Shown here: positions 10,495-19,378 of the stretch, piece by piece
Numbering within the stretch: position 1 is the stretch's first letter
How the letters are laid out: the number at the start of each line of letters is the position of its first letter
Assembly (NCBI RefSeq): GCF_900176375.1
Contig: NZ_FWYF01000001.1
Coordinates: 744,001 to 808,000 of the forward strand
From: Reichenbachiella faecimaris
GTDB lineage: Bacteria > Bacteroidota > Bacteroidia > Cytophagales > Cyclobacteriaceae
Direction of reading: 5' to 3'
Length of the DNA stretch: 64,000 nt
The notes under the pieces: generated by a model
The model's input: the letters and a program-made list of their open reading frames with translations, nothing else
Told to the model about the DNA's origin: nothing
Databases searched by the model: none
Translations under genes and position numbers: made by a program

Positions 10495-10973
10495 TTGAAT
10501 ATATTTTAGACTACGATTTAAGTATCATTCACAACAATAATGGTGAATCAATTAATCTCAAGAAATGCTCCGCAAGGTTACGAACAAAATTTTATTTGGC
10601 CAAATCAGATTTTGACCCTTGGACTCGATTTGTTCAAAAAAAGAAAATTCTACGACAACAATAGCCGCTATACCTTCAATCATTTCCTCTTTTGCCAACC
10701 TAAAGGTAAAGTTAGGGGGAAGAATATTTCGGATATCTGAGTAAGCTCGTAAGCTCAGGGTTCATCTCGTAGCTCTGCGGAGTGATCTTCTCAAGGTCTA
10801 GCAGAAGATTTGCCCGGACATTTACATGCTGCCAGCTAACGTGATTCCTCTCGTCGTACCTCTAGACAGAATGACTTTTATTGACCTAGGAATTAGGTAA
10901 CTGTTTAAAAACTATAGGTTAGGATAGCTAATCACGAAGAAATATGTAGTGATCAGAATCCACATGACTAAAC
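10495..10973. other. Gene-free stretch with repeat-like sequence
   Basis: No convincing gene is present. It contains an exact 8-base tandem duplication (GTAAGCTC at 10741-10756) and an inverted repeat ATCTTCT/AGAAGAT (10785-10791 and 10803-10809, 11-base loop). The minus strand of ~10749-10875 begins GTCATTCTG and ends near ATGAACCCTGAGC. This reminds me of dispersed intergenic repeats in many Bacteroidota genomes, but that resemblance is from memory. The part nearest 10495 should hold the promoter of the SpvB-like gene. Confidence 0.45.
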
Positions 10974-11010
10974 AAAAAAAGCCTTGCAAATCATTGATTT
11001 ACAAGGCTTT
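10974..11010 (-). terminator. Rho-independent terminator of tRNA-Leu
   Basis: Reading the minus strand, a stem AAAGCCTTG/CAAGGCTTT (11010-11002 with 10986-10978), extended by five further pairs after one mismatch, closes on a 3-base loop. It is followed by a run of seven Ts (10980-10974). It lies directly downstream of the tRNA-Leu gene. The stem is nearly symmetrical, so it may also stop transcripts from the other direction. Confidence 0.8.
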
Positions 11011-11023
11011 AATTCTTAAAAAG

Positions 11024-11107
11024 TACCCAGGGCCGGAATCGAACCGGCACGGCCGTGAAGCCACTAGAGTTTGAGTCTAGCGCGTCTACCAGTTCCGCCA
11101 CCTGGGC
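11024..11107 (-). tRNA. tRNA-Leu, anticodon CAA
   Basis: The minus strand folds as a type II (long variable arm) tRNA: acceptor GCCCAGG pairs with CCTGGGT (G-U at the first pair), D-arm GCGGAACTGGTAGACGC, anticodon arm CTAGA-CTCAAAC-TCTAG, a long variable arm, and T-arm GCCGG-TTCGATT-CCGGC, then discriminator A. Anticodon CAA reads UUG. The CCA end is not encoded. The gene lies between the ABM/SAM-hydrolase pair upstream and the RHS region downstream. Confidence 0.95.
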
Positions 11108-11215
11108 ATTTCGGAGAACTTTTTATTGCTAAAAAGCTATGGTCTGGTATCCTCTCTTTCAAAAGGGATGCAAACATATCTAAAGATTTTCAAGAAGTCA
11201 ATACTCGGATTGAAA

Positions 11216-11512
11216 TCAATCCAATTTTATTTTTTGAAGGTAGGAATGAGCCACTGGAGGCGCTGCAAATAATTGTTTGGTCTCTGGCCAAACCTGACCA
11301 AACAGCTCAGAGTGACGATACCTATTTAAAGCAGTTTCACTTTCCCAAATACTATAGGTAGCGTATACATTTGAAGCATGCGCATCTTCCAGCAACTGTA
11401 AATGTTGACACCCAGAAAAGGATCGGATCCTTTCTTTACTCTTTTCGAATATTTGAAGAAACTCATTCAATGCTTCCTCTTTGAAGGTCATCCTTACTAC
11501 CCTGATAATCAT
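11216..11512 (-). CDS. Antibiotic biosynthesis monooxygenase (ABM) domain protein
   Basis: A 98-residue protein of the dimeric alpha/beta-barrel ABM family. MIIRVVRMTF at the start, a central AHASNVYATYSIWESETALN segment and a C-terminal WPETKQLFAAPP segment follow the family pattern. Members include heme-degrading enzymes, quinol monooxygenases and many of unknown substrate; nothing here fixes the reaction. Its ATG overlaps the stop of the upstream SAM hydrolase gene by four bases (ATGA), so translation is probably coupled. Confidence 0.8.
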   Translation of the reverse strand: MIIRVVRMTFKEEALNEFLQIFEKSKERIRSFSGCQHLQLLEDAHASNVYATYSIWESETALNRYRHSELFGQVWPETKQLFAAPPVAHSYLQKIKLD

Positions 11513-12297
11513 GTCTCTAACGTAAAATCAATAAATACCTGATCTCCTATCATCAGTCCCAACAGTTCCGCTCCACTCCCCTGGTTAATACCAACTTGAA
11601 GACGTCCCATAGAATTGAACAAAACAAAACATTCACCAGAAGTTACATCTGAATAATGATTGTGTAATTGCAAGACCTTCTCTCTTCTGAAGTTGATTAC
11701 ATACGGGAAATGATCATTGATTTTCCATATAGCATCAAAGTCCGTCTTCATAATATTAGTAATCAAATTACCATAGTGATCTATTCTGATCACATTACCA
11801 GCAATTTGCTTTTTGGTCGCCTTAGCTCTAGGTGGCATCAGCCTTTCGACATCTTCTAGTCGTTTACCAAAATCTTGAATATCCTTGCCACTGGCAATCT
11901 TCCCTGCTAACGGGCCAAACAAAGTCTTAGCTATAAATGGTGATCTGACTGGCTTCACTCCGTTGATATCCACTACTGCTGCTGGTCTTTCTTCACTAAG
12001 CAAGGATATAAGACCTGAATCTTCTCCTATGAAAAAGTGATCTTCCAGCTTTACAGCTACATTCTTAACAATCCTCTTCGTCGTATTAGAAACAGCAAAA
12101 ACATGTACTGTGCCTTTTGGAAAATCACGAAAAACAGCATCTAATACATAAGCAGCATGCCCAATATCACCCACAGCTATTTGATGAGAAATGTCAACAA
12201 TATTGATATTTGGGTTTTCTCCCAAGATGCTTGCTTTCACGGCAGCCACGTAATGATCGGATTGTCCAAAATCAGAAAGAAATGTAACGATGGCCAT
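11509..12297 (-). CDS. SAM hydrolase / hydroxide adenosyltransferase (DUF62 family)
   Basis: A 262-residue member of the SAM-dependent chlorinase/fluorinase superfamily. The N-terminal FLSDFGQSDHYVAAVKA, the SHQI segment and the later DHYGNLITNI are family hallmarks. Ordinary members cleave S-adenosylmethionine with water to adenosine and methionine; the halogenases are rare and nothing here supports halogenation. Length is normal. It is translationally coupled to the ABM gene and divergent from phoH, with 70 bases between the start codons. Confidence 0.88.
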   Translation of the reverse strand: MAIVTFLSDFGQSDHYVAAVKASILGENPNINIVDISHQIAVGDIGHAAYVLDAVFRDFPKGTVHVFAVSNTTKRIVKNVAVKLEDHFFIGEDSGLISLLSEERPAAVVDINGVKPVRSPFIAKTLFGPLAGKIASGKDIQDFGKRLEDVERLMPPRAKATKKQIAGNVIRIDHYGNLITNIMKTDFDAIWKINDHFPYVINFRREKVLQLHNHYSDVTSGECFVLFNSMGRLQVGINQGSGAELLGLMIGDQVFIDFTLET

Positions 12298-12367
12298 ACA
12301 AGCTATTGAAAAATCTGTTTATTTTGTCTAGCAAAAATATAATTTGACCGCAAATTAGAAACTTCAT

Positions 12368-13309
12368 TTGGTAGAAAAAATTATTACCCTAGAGAACATT
12401 CCACTCACTGACTTTTTGGGTGTTGAAAACCAAAATATCAATGATATAGCTTCGGCATTTCCAAAGTCGAAAATAGTATCACGCGGCAATGAAATTAGAA
12501 TCCAAGGTTCATCTCCTGAGATCATACAAATTAATTCGATTTTAAACTCTCTGGTGGAACATTACCACAAGTTTGGAACTATCACGAATGATCAAATCAA
12601 AACCTATCTCAATCAAGAAGAAGACAAATTTGTTGATTCAGATGGAGATGTGCTGATCTATGGAACCAAAGGCTTTAAAATTGCGCCCAAGTCCAAAAAC
12701 CAAAAGAAGCTAGTAGAGGCCGTTCATAAGAAAGATTTAGTCTTTGCCATTGGGCCAGCTGGGACAGGGAAAACCTACATTTCTGTAGCACTGGCCGTAA
12801 AAGCGCTCAAGGATCGTGACGTCAAGAAAATAATAATAACTCGTCCGGCAGTAGAAGCTGGAGAAAATTTAGGTTTTCTACCTGGAGATCTGAAAGAAAA
12901 AATAGACCCCTATTTAAGGCCTATCTATGACGCGCTTCATGATATGGTTCCAGGTGAAAAGCTCAGATATTACATGGAAAATGGTGTCATTGAAATTGCA
13001 CCATTGGCATACATGAGAGGACGCACACTCAATGACGCTTTCATTTTGTTGGATGAAGCGCAAAACACTACACCCATGCAAATCAAAATGTTTTTGACAA
13101 GAATGGGGCCAAATTCAAAGGTGATCGTAACCGGTGATATGTCACAGATTGATTTGCCAACAAAACAAAAATCGGGCATGGCCGAGTCGCTTAAGATTCT
13201 CAAAAACATAAAGGACATAGGTTTTGTTGAGCTAGACGGCAAAGATGTTATTCGACACAAACTCGTCCGATCTATTATCGAAGCGTACGACAAGGAAGAA
13301 AACTCCTGA
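12368..13309 (+). CDS. phoH: PhoH-like ATPase
   Basis: A 313-residue PhoH family protein. Walker A GPAGTGKT is at residues ~129-136, and Walker B (FILLDEAQN) and VTGDMSQIDL follow in the expected order. The N-terminal ~100 residues form the usual KH-like extension. The start is TTG at 12368: no ATG is nearby, and VEKIITLEN fits the usual start of Bacteroidota homologues. PhoH proteins are cytoplasmic ATPases linked to RNA metabolism and stress, with poorly defined roles. The divergent neighbour is the SAM hydrolase gene; comEC follows after 66 bases. Confidence 0.93.
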   Translation: MVEKIITLENIPLTDFLGVENQNINDIASAFPKSKIVSRGNEIRIQGSSPEIIQINSILNSLVEHYHKFGTITNDQIKTYLNQEEDKFVDSDGDVLIYGTKGFKIAPKSKNQKKLVEAVHKKDLVFAIGPAGTGKTYISVALAVKALKDRDVKKIIITRPAVEAGENLGFLPGDLKEKIDPYLRPIYDALHDMVPGEKLRYYMENGVIEIAPLAYMRGRTLNDAFILLDEAQNTTPMQIKMFLTRMGPNSKVIVTGDMSQIDLPTKQKSGMAESLKILKNIKDIGFVELDGKDVIRHKLVRSIIEAYDKEENS

Positions 13310-13375
13310 AATTAACTTTCATTTTCTATTAAATAATTAGATTTAAGCCAGCAGCATTTCAAGTTAACTATTGAA

Positions 13376-15478
13376 ATGTCTCTTTGGACCAACCGCCCAT
13401 TTCTGAGAATCATTCTGGCCTTTGCTTTAGGCATTTTGGCAGCTCGTCATGATTTTACAATCTCGCTACTGGCCTTGCAATATTTGATTCTGTCTTTATT
13501 CATTTTGGTTGTTGTTGTCAAGGCTGTTTTTAAAAATACGCCAAATATCATTCTCGCTAACCTATTATTAGTTTCTATAGGCTTGATAGGAATGCACCAC
13601 TATGGCAGTTCGAACAGCTACAATAAAAGGCTCCTAATCCAGTCAACATGGAATGAATGCAAAGCATTCATTGGCACCATCACTTCATTTCCCACAGAAA
13701 AAGAAAAATACATGGTCTACCATGTGGATGTGAATCTTGGCATTCAGGATTCAGGCTTTCTGAATATCCCTACCAAAATCTTACTTTATGAAAAGAAAGC
13801 TGCTGAACAAAACTCAACCTTAGTCTACGGTGATAAGGTTAGAATAGAAGGTCATCCTTATTTAATTGACGAGGCCAAAAATCCCCATGAGTTTGATTTT
13901 GCCAAGTACATGGCCGACCAGCATATATATTTACATCAATTTGTCACACACGATCAAATCACATTGATTGGCAAACACAAAGCCAATGCTTTGATGAGTG
14001 CAGTTTATAGGATAAGGAGTCATTTTGAAAGCGTCATTAAATCCAACATTAACGGAAAGGATGAAGAGGCGATTGTCTTGGCACTACTTTTGGGAATCAA
14101 AGGACAGTTGAACCCAGAAATAAAAACTGCGTATGCGACTGCAGGTGCTATGCACGTATTGGCTGTATCCGGGCTCCATGTATCCATTATTTATTTTTTA
14201 TTGAATTGGTTATTTAAGGGCATTCCTCCTGGGAATTTCAAACGTTTCGTCACTCCTACCATCAGCATCATGGCACTTTGGCTGTATGCACTTTTAACTG
14301 GATTTTCACCGTCCATACTCAGAGCAGTAACCATGTTTTCTTGTATGATTTTTGCCAAAATATTGGACAGAAAAAATCAAGTATTCAATTCGCTCTCTTT
14401 TGTTGCTTTCGTTTTGCTCATATTTGACCCCACATTTCTGTTCAACATAGGTTTTCAGCTTTCCTTTTTAGCTGTGGCTGGCATCGTCTATCTGTATCCG
14501 AAACTCTATCAGTTTTGGGATATTCAGAATCGAGTTGGGGACTATTTATGGCAACTAGTCTGCGTGTCTCTGGCTGCACAAATAGCAACTTTCCCATTAA
14601 GTATTTACTACTTTCATCAGTTCCCCTCCTATTTCCTGATCGCAAACTTAATTGTAATTCCAGTAGCTTTTGCTATCATGATTTTAGGATTAGGTGTTCT
14701 CGCTTTTGGATCTTTTACACCATGGATTGGATGGTTTCTTGAAGAATTAGTAGGTTTCATGAATTGTTTTGTGGCACGCATACAGGTATTGGATGGAAGT
14801 GTAATAGACTGGATTTATATGTCTAGCTTCCAAACTTTCCTTATTTACATGGCCATCATAGCCTTTCTCTGTTTGCTCAGATACAAAAAAATTTCTTATG
14901 CCTGGTTGATGTTATTTATCATTACTGGGTTCAGTTTGGACAGGATTTGGCATATCCTCATACGCTCCAATACTAACGATATGGCTTTTTATTCCATGGG
15001 GAAAAGTCCGATTATTGATCAAGTAGAAAAATTCGAGGCTCAATTATTCACTTTGGATTCTATTTTCGATTTTGAAAAACTTGAACAGCACATTTCGCCT
15101 AACAGAATACATAATTTGCTTCCACCTCCAAGAAGCCCACATTTGATTTCAACCCAACTCGGCAGTTTTGCTCGAATGCATATTTTCAAAAACAAAAGAA
15201 CACTATTCTTCACTCAGCCATTCGATGTCAATCAAATTCAATTCAGGCTGAAAGCAGATATTGTTGTCATTTCCAACCAGGCTATAGATTCTTTAACCAT
15301 TCTAGATCGGATAGTAGATTTTAAAGAAGTGATTATTGACCAAACGAACCACCCATTTTATGCCAATAGACTAAAATCAGAAGCAAAGAGTTTGAAAATG
15401 AATTTATTCAGCCTGCACGATCAGGCTCATTTGGTCTCTCTATCAAGGAATCAGAAATTCTTGGATATGCTTTTTTAA
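13376..15478 (+). CDS. comEC: ComEC/Rec2 family DNA-uptake channel protein
   Basis: A 700-residue membrane protein. An N-terminal DUF4131-like region (two or three helices then a soluble OB-like part) precedes the competence domain with HVLAVSGLHVSIIYFLLNWL near residue 262 and TGFSPSILRAVTMF near 312. Several helices follow to about residue 525, then a soluble tail of ~170 residues. The tail lacks an obvious full metallo-beta-lactamase domain, as is usual for the shorter Bacteroidota forms. ComEC moves single-stranded DNA across the inner membrane. Its last 36 bases overlap the convergent TerB-like gene. Confidence 0.92.
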   Translation: MSLWTNRPFLRIILAFALGILAARHDFTISLLALQYLILSLFILVVVVKAVFKNTPNIILANLLLVSIGLIGMHHYGSSNSYNKRLLIQSTWNECKAFIGTITSFPTEKEKYMVYHVDVNLGIQDSGFLNIPTKILLYEKKAAEQNSTLVYGDKVRIEGHPYLIDEAKNPHEFDFAKYMADQHIYLHQFVTHDQITLIGKHKANALMSAVYRIRSHFESVIKSNINGKDEEAIVLALLLGIKGQLNPEIKTAYATAGAMHVLAVSGLHVSIIYFLLNWLFKGIPPGNFKRFVTPTISIMALWLYALLTGFSPSILRAVTMFSCMIFAKILDRKNQVFNSLSFVAFVLLIFDPTFLFNIGFQLSFLAVAGIVYLYPKLYQFWDIQNRVGDYLWQLVCVSLAAQIATFPLSIYYFHQFPSYFLIANLIVIPVAFAIMILGLGVLAFGSFTPWIGWFLEELVGFMNCFVARIQVLDGSVIDWIYMSSFQTFLIYMAIIAFLCLLRYKKISYAWLMLFIITGFSLDRIWHILIRSNTNDMAFYSMGKSPIIDQVEKFEAQLFTLDSIFDFEKLEQHISPNRIHNLLPPPRSPHLISTQLGSFARMHIFKNKRTLFFTQPFDVNQIQFRLKADIVVISNQAIDSLTILDRIVDFKEVIIDQTNHPFYANRLKSEAKSLKMNLFSLHDQAHLVSLSRNQKFLDMLF

Positions 15479-15838
15479 AGACTCCTTGTCTGCACAAAGA
15501 TCAGGGTCTGCATAAATCTTAAGCATCAGTTCGAAGAGTACATCTTCCTCGTACCCAAGCTTAGCAGACATTTTAGCACAAAATTTAATTTCTTCATTGT
15601 ACAACTTGCCGTCAATCTTCATCAACTGCACGATGGAATAAATCAAATCATACTTTTTGTCATCTTTGAGTGTAGACAAATCTCCTATTGGCAATTCTTC
15701 ATCAAAGCAAGAGGCTATTTCCTCCTCGGTCATGCCATTTGCCTTGCCCACCTCGTTGATGAGATCCACTTCTTCTTGGACGACAATACCATCTACCTTT
15801 GCGAGTTGAACAAGAATATTAAGATGTGCTTTTGACAT
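15443..15838 (-). CDS. TerB-like protein
   Basis: A 131-residue all-helical protein with the TerB signature pattern: LVQLAKVDGIVVQEEVDLI near the N-terminus and LMKIDGKLYNEEIKFCAKM in the second half, two acidic helix-loop-helix repeats thought to bind metal. Some TerB proteins are tied to tellurite resistance, but solitary cytoplasmic members like this one have no known job. The 3' end lies antisense to the last codons of comEC. Confidence 0.8.
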   Translation of the reverse strand: MSKAHLNILVQLAKVDGIVVQEEVDLINEVGKANGMTEEEIASCFDEELPIGDLSTLKDDKKYDLIYSIVQLMKIDGKLYNEEIKFCAKMSAKLGYEEDVLFELMLKIYADPDLCADKESLKKHIQEFLIP

Positions 15839-15903
15839 GATCAGCTGGTTTAGATTTTAAACAAATATAAGAAATCAGACGAAAAGGCCTATATTATCTT
15901 CCA

Positions 15904-16494
15904 ATGAACTATCTGTCGCATTTATACCTTTCATTTGACGATGAATCCATAGCCATAGGCAACTTCATTGCTGATTTTGTTAAAGGTAAAAAATATCTAG
16001 AGTACCCATTAGAGGTTCAACATGGAATTTTAATACACAGAGAAATAGATCATTATGCAGACAATCATCCCATTTTTCTGGATGGCAAGAGAAGATTAGC
16101 AAAAGAATATCGTCATTATGCCGGGGTTATCATGGATGTATACTATGATCACTTTTTAGCTAGGCATTGGTCTAAGTACTCAAAGGAAGATCTTAAAACT
16201 TTTTGTTCTAGACATTACAAATTGCTCAACGAGAATCAGTCTCTGCTTCCAGAAAGATGCAAATATTTATTGAGCTACATGGAAGCAGGAGACTGGCTAT
16301 ACAACTATCAATTTTTAGAAGGCATTCAATTTGCCCTGAGTGGTATGGCACAGAGAACCTCCTTTAAATCTGGCATGGAAAACGCAGTCAAAAATTTGAC
16401 AGAAGACTATGACAGATTTGAGAAGGAATTTCAGGCATTTTTTGAAGAAATATTAAGCCATATCCATAATTTTACCGATCAAATCAAAAAGTAA
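15904..16494 (+). CDS. acpH: Acyl carrier protein phosphodiesterase (DUF479)
   Basis: A 196-residue protein that starts MNYLSHLYLSF and contains GNFIADFVKG, HREIDHYADNHP and VIMDVYYDHFLA, the His/Asp-rich HD-like motifs of AcpH. AcpH removes phosphopantetheine from acyl carrier protein. The length matches the family. It is the first gene of a tight operon: the next ATG directly abuts its TAA at 16494/16495. Confidence 0.88.
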   Translation: MNYLSHLYLSFDDESIAIGNFIADFVKGKKYLEYPLEVQHGILIHREIDHYADNHPIFLDGKRRLAKEYRHYAGVIMDVYYDHFLARHWSKYSKEDLKTFCSRHYKLLNENQSLLPERCKYLLSYMEAGDWLYNYQFLEGIQFALSGMAQRTSFKSGMENAVKNLTEDYDRFEKEFQAFFEEILSHIHNFTDQIKK

Positions 16495-16932
16495 ATGATC
16501 GTTTCCAAACCAAAAATTGGCACTCTCTTTTCCGTAGGACTTTTTATCACTTTAGCCCTGGGTGCTTTTACGTATGGCCTCGTACATATTCAATCAGCCA
16601 CAGATCGTACTTGGTGGTATGTGCTGATATATACCTCTGGACCCATTGGATTCGTGGTGCTCATAAAGATTCTTTTTTCACTAAAGACACTTAAGGTATC
16701 TAAGGAGAAATTTGAAGTAAAATTTCCTTTTAAATTGACAAAATATTCCTTTGGGGGAAAGGAGATCGATCATTGGTTTCACACTTCTATTAAAACTTAT
16801 GGTGGTTTGTATGAAGAACTCACTATCAAACTCATTTCAGGCAAGCAGCTTGCCATAAGCAAACAAGAAAACACAGAATACGACAAAACACTGAAATACC
16901 TTAAAAAGAAATTTAAGAAACTAGAAAAATGA
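16495..16932 (+). CDS. Small membrane protein of unknown function
   Basis: 145 residues with two predicted membrane helices (about residues 10-32 and 42-62), followed by a basic soluble domain of ~80 residues with alternating beta strands (KVSKEKFEVKFPFKL, ELTIKLISGKQLAI) and a lysine-rich end. The architecture recalls bacterial PH-like membrane proteins, but I cannot assign a family. It abuts acpH upstream and overlaps crcB by four bases, so it is expressed with them. Confidence 0.75.
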   Translation: MIVSKPKIGTLFSVGLFITLALGAFTYGLVHIQSATDRTWWYVLIYTSGPIGFVVLIKILFSLKTLKVSKEKFEVKFPFKLTKYSFGGKEIDHWFHTSIKTYGGLYEELTIKLISGKQLAISKQENTEYDKTLKYLKKKFKKLEK

Positions 16933-17303
16933 TAAGATTAGCTCTATTTGTAGGACTAGGTGGCATGCTAGGTAGCATGCTGCGATTTTTCATTTCTCAA
17001 TGGATGCTAAAACTTACCCCAGGAATAGCGCACTCTGGCACACTAGTGGTCAATATACTAGGCTCCTTTCTATTGGGTTTCTTGTTTCATTACTTTGGCA
17101 AAGTAGATCGATCCTATTTTGTCCTTTTGACATCAGGGTTTTGTGGTGGATTCACCACGTTCTCGACTTTCAGTGTGGAAAATATAAATTTATTATTGGC
17201 AAACCATATTGGATCAGCCCTATTGTATATGTCACTCAGTTTAATCCTTGGGCTCTCAGCCGCTGGCTTGGGATGGTATATCGGAAAAATGTATTTAGCT
17301 TAA
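16929..17303 (+). CDS. crcB: Fluoride channel CrcB/Fluc
   Basis: A 124-residue protein with four membrane helices. The N-terminal GGMLGSMLRFFISQW and the central GFCGGFTTFSTFSVEN are the conserved Fluc motifs; the phenylalanines and the GGFTTFSTF loop line the fluoride path and Na+ site. It acts as a dual-topology dimer exporting fluoride. It overlaps the preceding gene by four bases and is followed four bases later by the CocE-type hydrolase gene. I saw no fluoride riboswitch ahead of the operon. Confidence 0.93.
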   Translation: MIRLALFVGLGGMLGSMLRFFISQWMLKLTPGIAHSGTLVVNILGSFLLGFLFHYFGKVDRSYFVLLTSGFCGGFTTFSTFSVENINLLLANHIGSALLYMSLSLILGLSAAGLGWYIGKMYLA

Positions 17304-17307
17304 CCTT

Positions 17308-19206
17308 ATGACCCAATCAAATAAAAAACATTTTGCACTCCTCATCTTATCGATCCTGTTTATTTCAGGATGCAGTTCTGAACGGGAACCCTATGTCCCA
17401 TTCACAGCAGAAGAAGACTCCACGTTCGTTTATAGCAATTACAACAAGCAAGAGGTTTACATCCCAATGCGGGACGGTTCCAAGTTATTTACAGCTATCT
17501 ATACACCAAAAGATAAAAACGAAGCCTACCCGATCATCATATATCGTACACCATATAGTGTAAATCCGTATGGTGAAGACAATTACAAAATTGATTTGGG
17601 ACCGAATATGCGAATGACTCGGGACAAGTACATTTTTGTGTATCAAGATGTACGTGGCACGCACATGTCAGAAGGAGAATTTGAGGATATGACCCCTCAC
17701 AAACGAAACACGAATGAGAGTAAAGATACCTTTGATACGATAGAGTGGCTATTGGCCAATATAGACAACAACAATGGCAAAGTGGGTCAATGGGGCATAT
17801 CTTATCCTGGATTCTATGCAGCCGCTGGCATGATCGATTCTCATCCTGCACTCGTAGCTGTATCGCCACAAGCCCCAATTGCCGATTGGTTCTTTGACGA
17901 TTTCCACCATCATGGAGCATTCTTTTACCCTCATGCTTTCAATTTCTTTTCGAGCTTCGGAAGACCTCGACCCAATCCCACTCAGATTAAAAAACCTAAA
18001 TTCCAGCATGGCACAAACGATGGATATTCTTTCTTCAAATCCATCACGCCAGTTTCTTTGGCCAAAAAACAATACTTGAGCGACAGCATTAAATTTTGGA
18101 ATGATCTGGTCGCGCACCCCAATTATGACAAATTCTGGCAAGACAGAAACATCCTTCTTCATTTGAATAATATCTCATGCGCCGTCCTGACTGTGGGTGG
18201 ATGGTATGATGCAGAAGATCTGTATGGCCCTCTGAAAATCTATGAAACGATTGAAAAGAATAACCCTGACATCAACAATACCTTGATTATGGGGCCATGG
18301 GGACATGGTGGTTGGAGAAGAACTGATGGTGATGTATTAGGCAATGTGCATTTTGGTGCAAAAACTTCCAACTTCTATAACGACCACATGATCGAACCAT
18401 TTTTTGCTTACCACCTCAAAGGAAAAGGCGAAAATGAATTACCTGAAGCATGCATGTTTCAAACTGGCATCAATGAATGGAAGACTTTTGACGAATGGCC
18501 GCCTAAAAACATAGAGAAGGTTAAGTTTTACTTCAAAGAAAAGAAACGCTTATCACAAACGCCTCCTCAAGACAATCAATTTGGAGTAGATGTATTTGAT
18601 AGCGACCCTGAAAATCCTGTCCCTTTTCTAGCCTATAAAGATATAGGCCTAGCGAAACCATATATGACAGACGATCAGAGCTTTGTCAATGATAGGCCTG
18701 ATGTACTCTACTATCTATCTGAACCCTTGGAAGAAAACCTAACTATGGCTGGCCCCATTCTTGCCAACTTAGTTGTAAAAACGGATCAATCTGCGGCAGA
18801 CTGGGTAGTAAAACTCATTGACGTTTACCCAAGCAACCATCCAGCCTATCCTCATCAGCCTGAGTTGTCCATGAAAAGATATCATCAGATGGTCAGAAGT
18901 GAAGTAATCCGTGGAAGATTCAGAGATAGTTATGAAAGGCCAAAGCCATTTGCACCTAAGCAAGAGGAGGTTATTAAACTGCCCCTACTGGATGTTTTAC
19001 ATACGTTCAAAAAAGGTCACCAAATCATGGTTCAGGTTCAGAGTTCCTGGTTTCCATTGGTCGATATAAATCCACAAACTTATGTAGAAAATATTTTTGA
19101 AGCACAACCAGAGGACTTTGTAAAAGCTAAGCACTTTGTTGGGAGGTCTGGGGTTAAACCTTCTTATATTGAAGTCGGAATTTTGCCCAATGAATTGAAA
19201 AAATAA
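17308..19206 (+). CDS. CocE/NonD family X-Pro dipeptidyl-peptidase-like lipoprotein
   Basis: 632 residues. The lipoprotein signal peptide ends in the lipobox FISGCSSE, so the protein is lipid-anchored. The N-terminal alpha/beta-hydrolase domain has YVFQDVRGT-type sequence (FVYQDVRGTHMSEGEF), the nucleophile elbow GQWGISYPGF near residue 156, and later GGWYDAEDLYG and MGPWGHGG carrying the Asp and His of the triad. The C-terminal half is the jelly-roll domain of the X-Pro/CocE/glutaryl-7-ACA acylase group. The substrate is probably an ester or amide, often a peptide, but cannot be read from sequence. It is last in the acpH-crcB operon and followed by a hairpin. Confidence 0.9.
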   Translation: MTQSNKKHFALLILSILFISGCSSEREPYVPFTAEEDSTFVYSNYNKQEVYIPMRDGSKLFTAIYTPKDKNEAYPIIIYRTPYSVNPYGEDNYKIDLGPNMRMTRDKYIFVYQDVRGTHMSEGEFEDMTPHKRNTNESKDTFDTIEWLLANIDNNNGKVGQWGISYPGFYAAAGMIDSHPALVAVSPQAPIADWFFDDFHHHGAFFYPHAFNFFSSFGRPRPNPTQIKKPKFQHGTNDGYSFFKSITPVSLAKKQYLSDSIKFWNDLVAHPNYDKFWQDRNILLHLNNISCAVLTVGGWYDAEDLYGPLKIYETIEKNNPDINNTLIMGPWGHGGWRRTDGDVLGNVHFGAKTSNFYNDHMIEPFFAYHLKGKGENELPEACMFQTGINEWKTFDEWPPKNIEKVKFYFKEKKRLSQTPPQDNQFGVDVFDSDPENPVPFLAYKDIGLAKPYMTDDQSFVNDRPDVLYYLSEPLEENLTMAGPILANLVVKTDQSAADWVVKLIDVYPSNHPAYPHQPELSMKRYHQMVRSEVIRGRFRDSYERPKPFAPKQEEVIKLPLLDVLHTFKKGHQIMVQVQSSWFPLVDINPQTYVENIFEAQPEDFVKAKHFVGRSGVKPSYIEVGILPNELKK

Positions 19207-19229
19207 AACCATCCTGGGTGGGATGGTTT
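19206..19229 (+). terminator. Hairpin after the acpH-crcB-CocE operon
   Basis: AAACCATCC (19206-19214) pairs perfectly with GGATGGTTT (19221-19229) around a 6-base loop, starting on the last base of the stop codon. The T tract is short, so termination may be partial. Confidence 0.6.
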
Positions 19230-19378
19230 CATCAACTGATTTAGGTCAGTCTGATTTTTGGAATTTTGTAATTCTAAATTAGAAAATATTTTGGAGGAAT
19301 CAAACCTTTTCATCGACGAATTAGGTGCTTTCTTCGACAAATGAAAAAAATCCTCCGTAAATTTTTAAAAAAAATTGA

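Noticed and set aside
16495-17303. Fluoride riboswitch for crcB
   Set aside because: crcB overlaps the upstream gene and I found no riboswitch-like leader before the operon.
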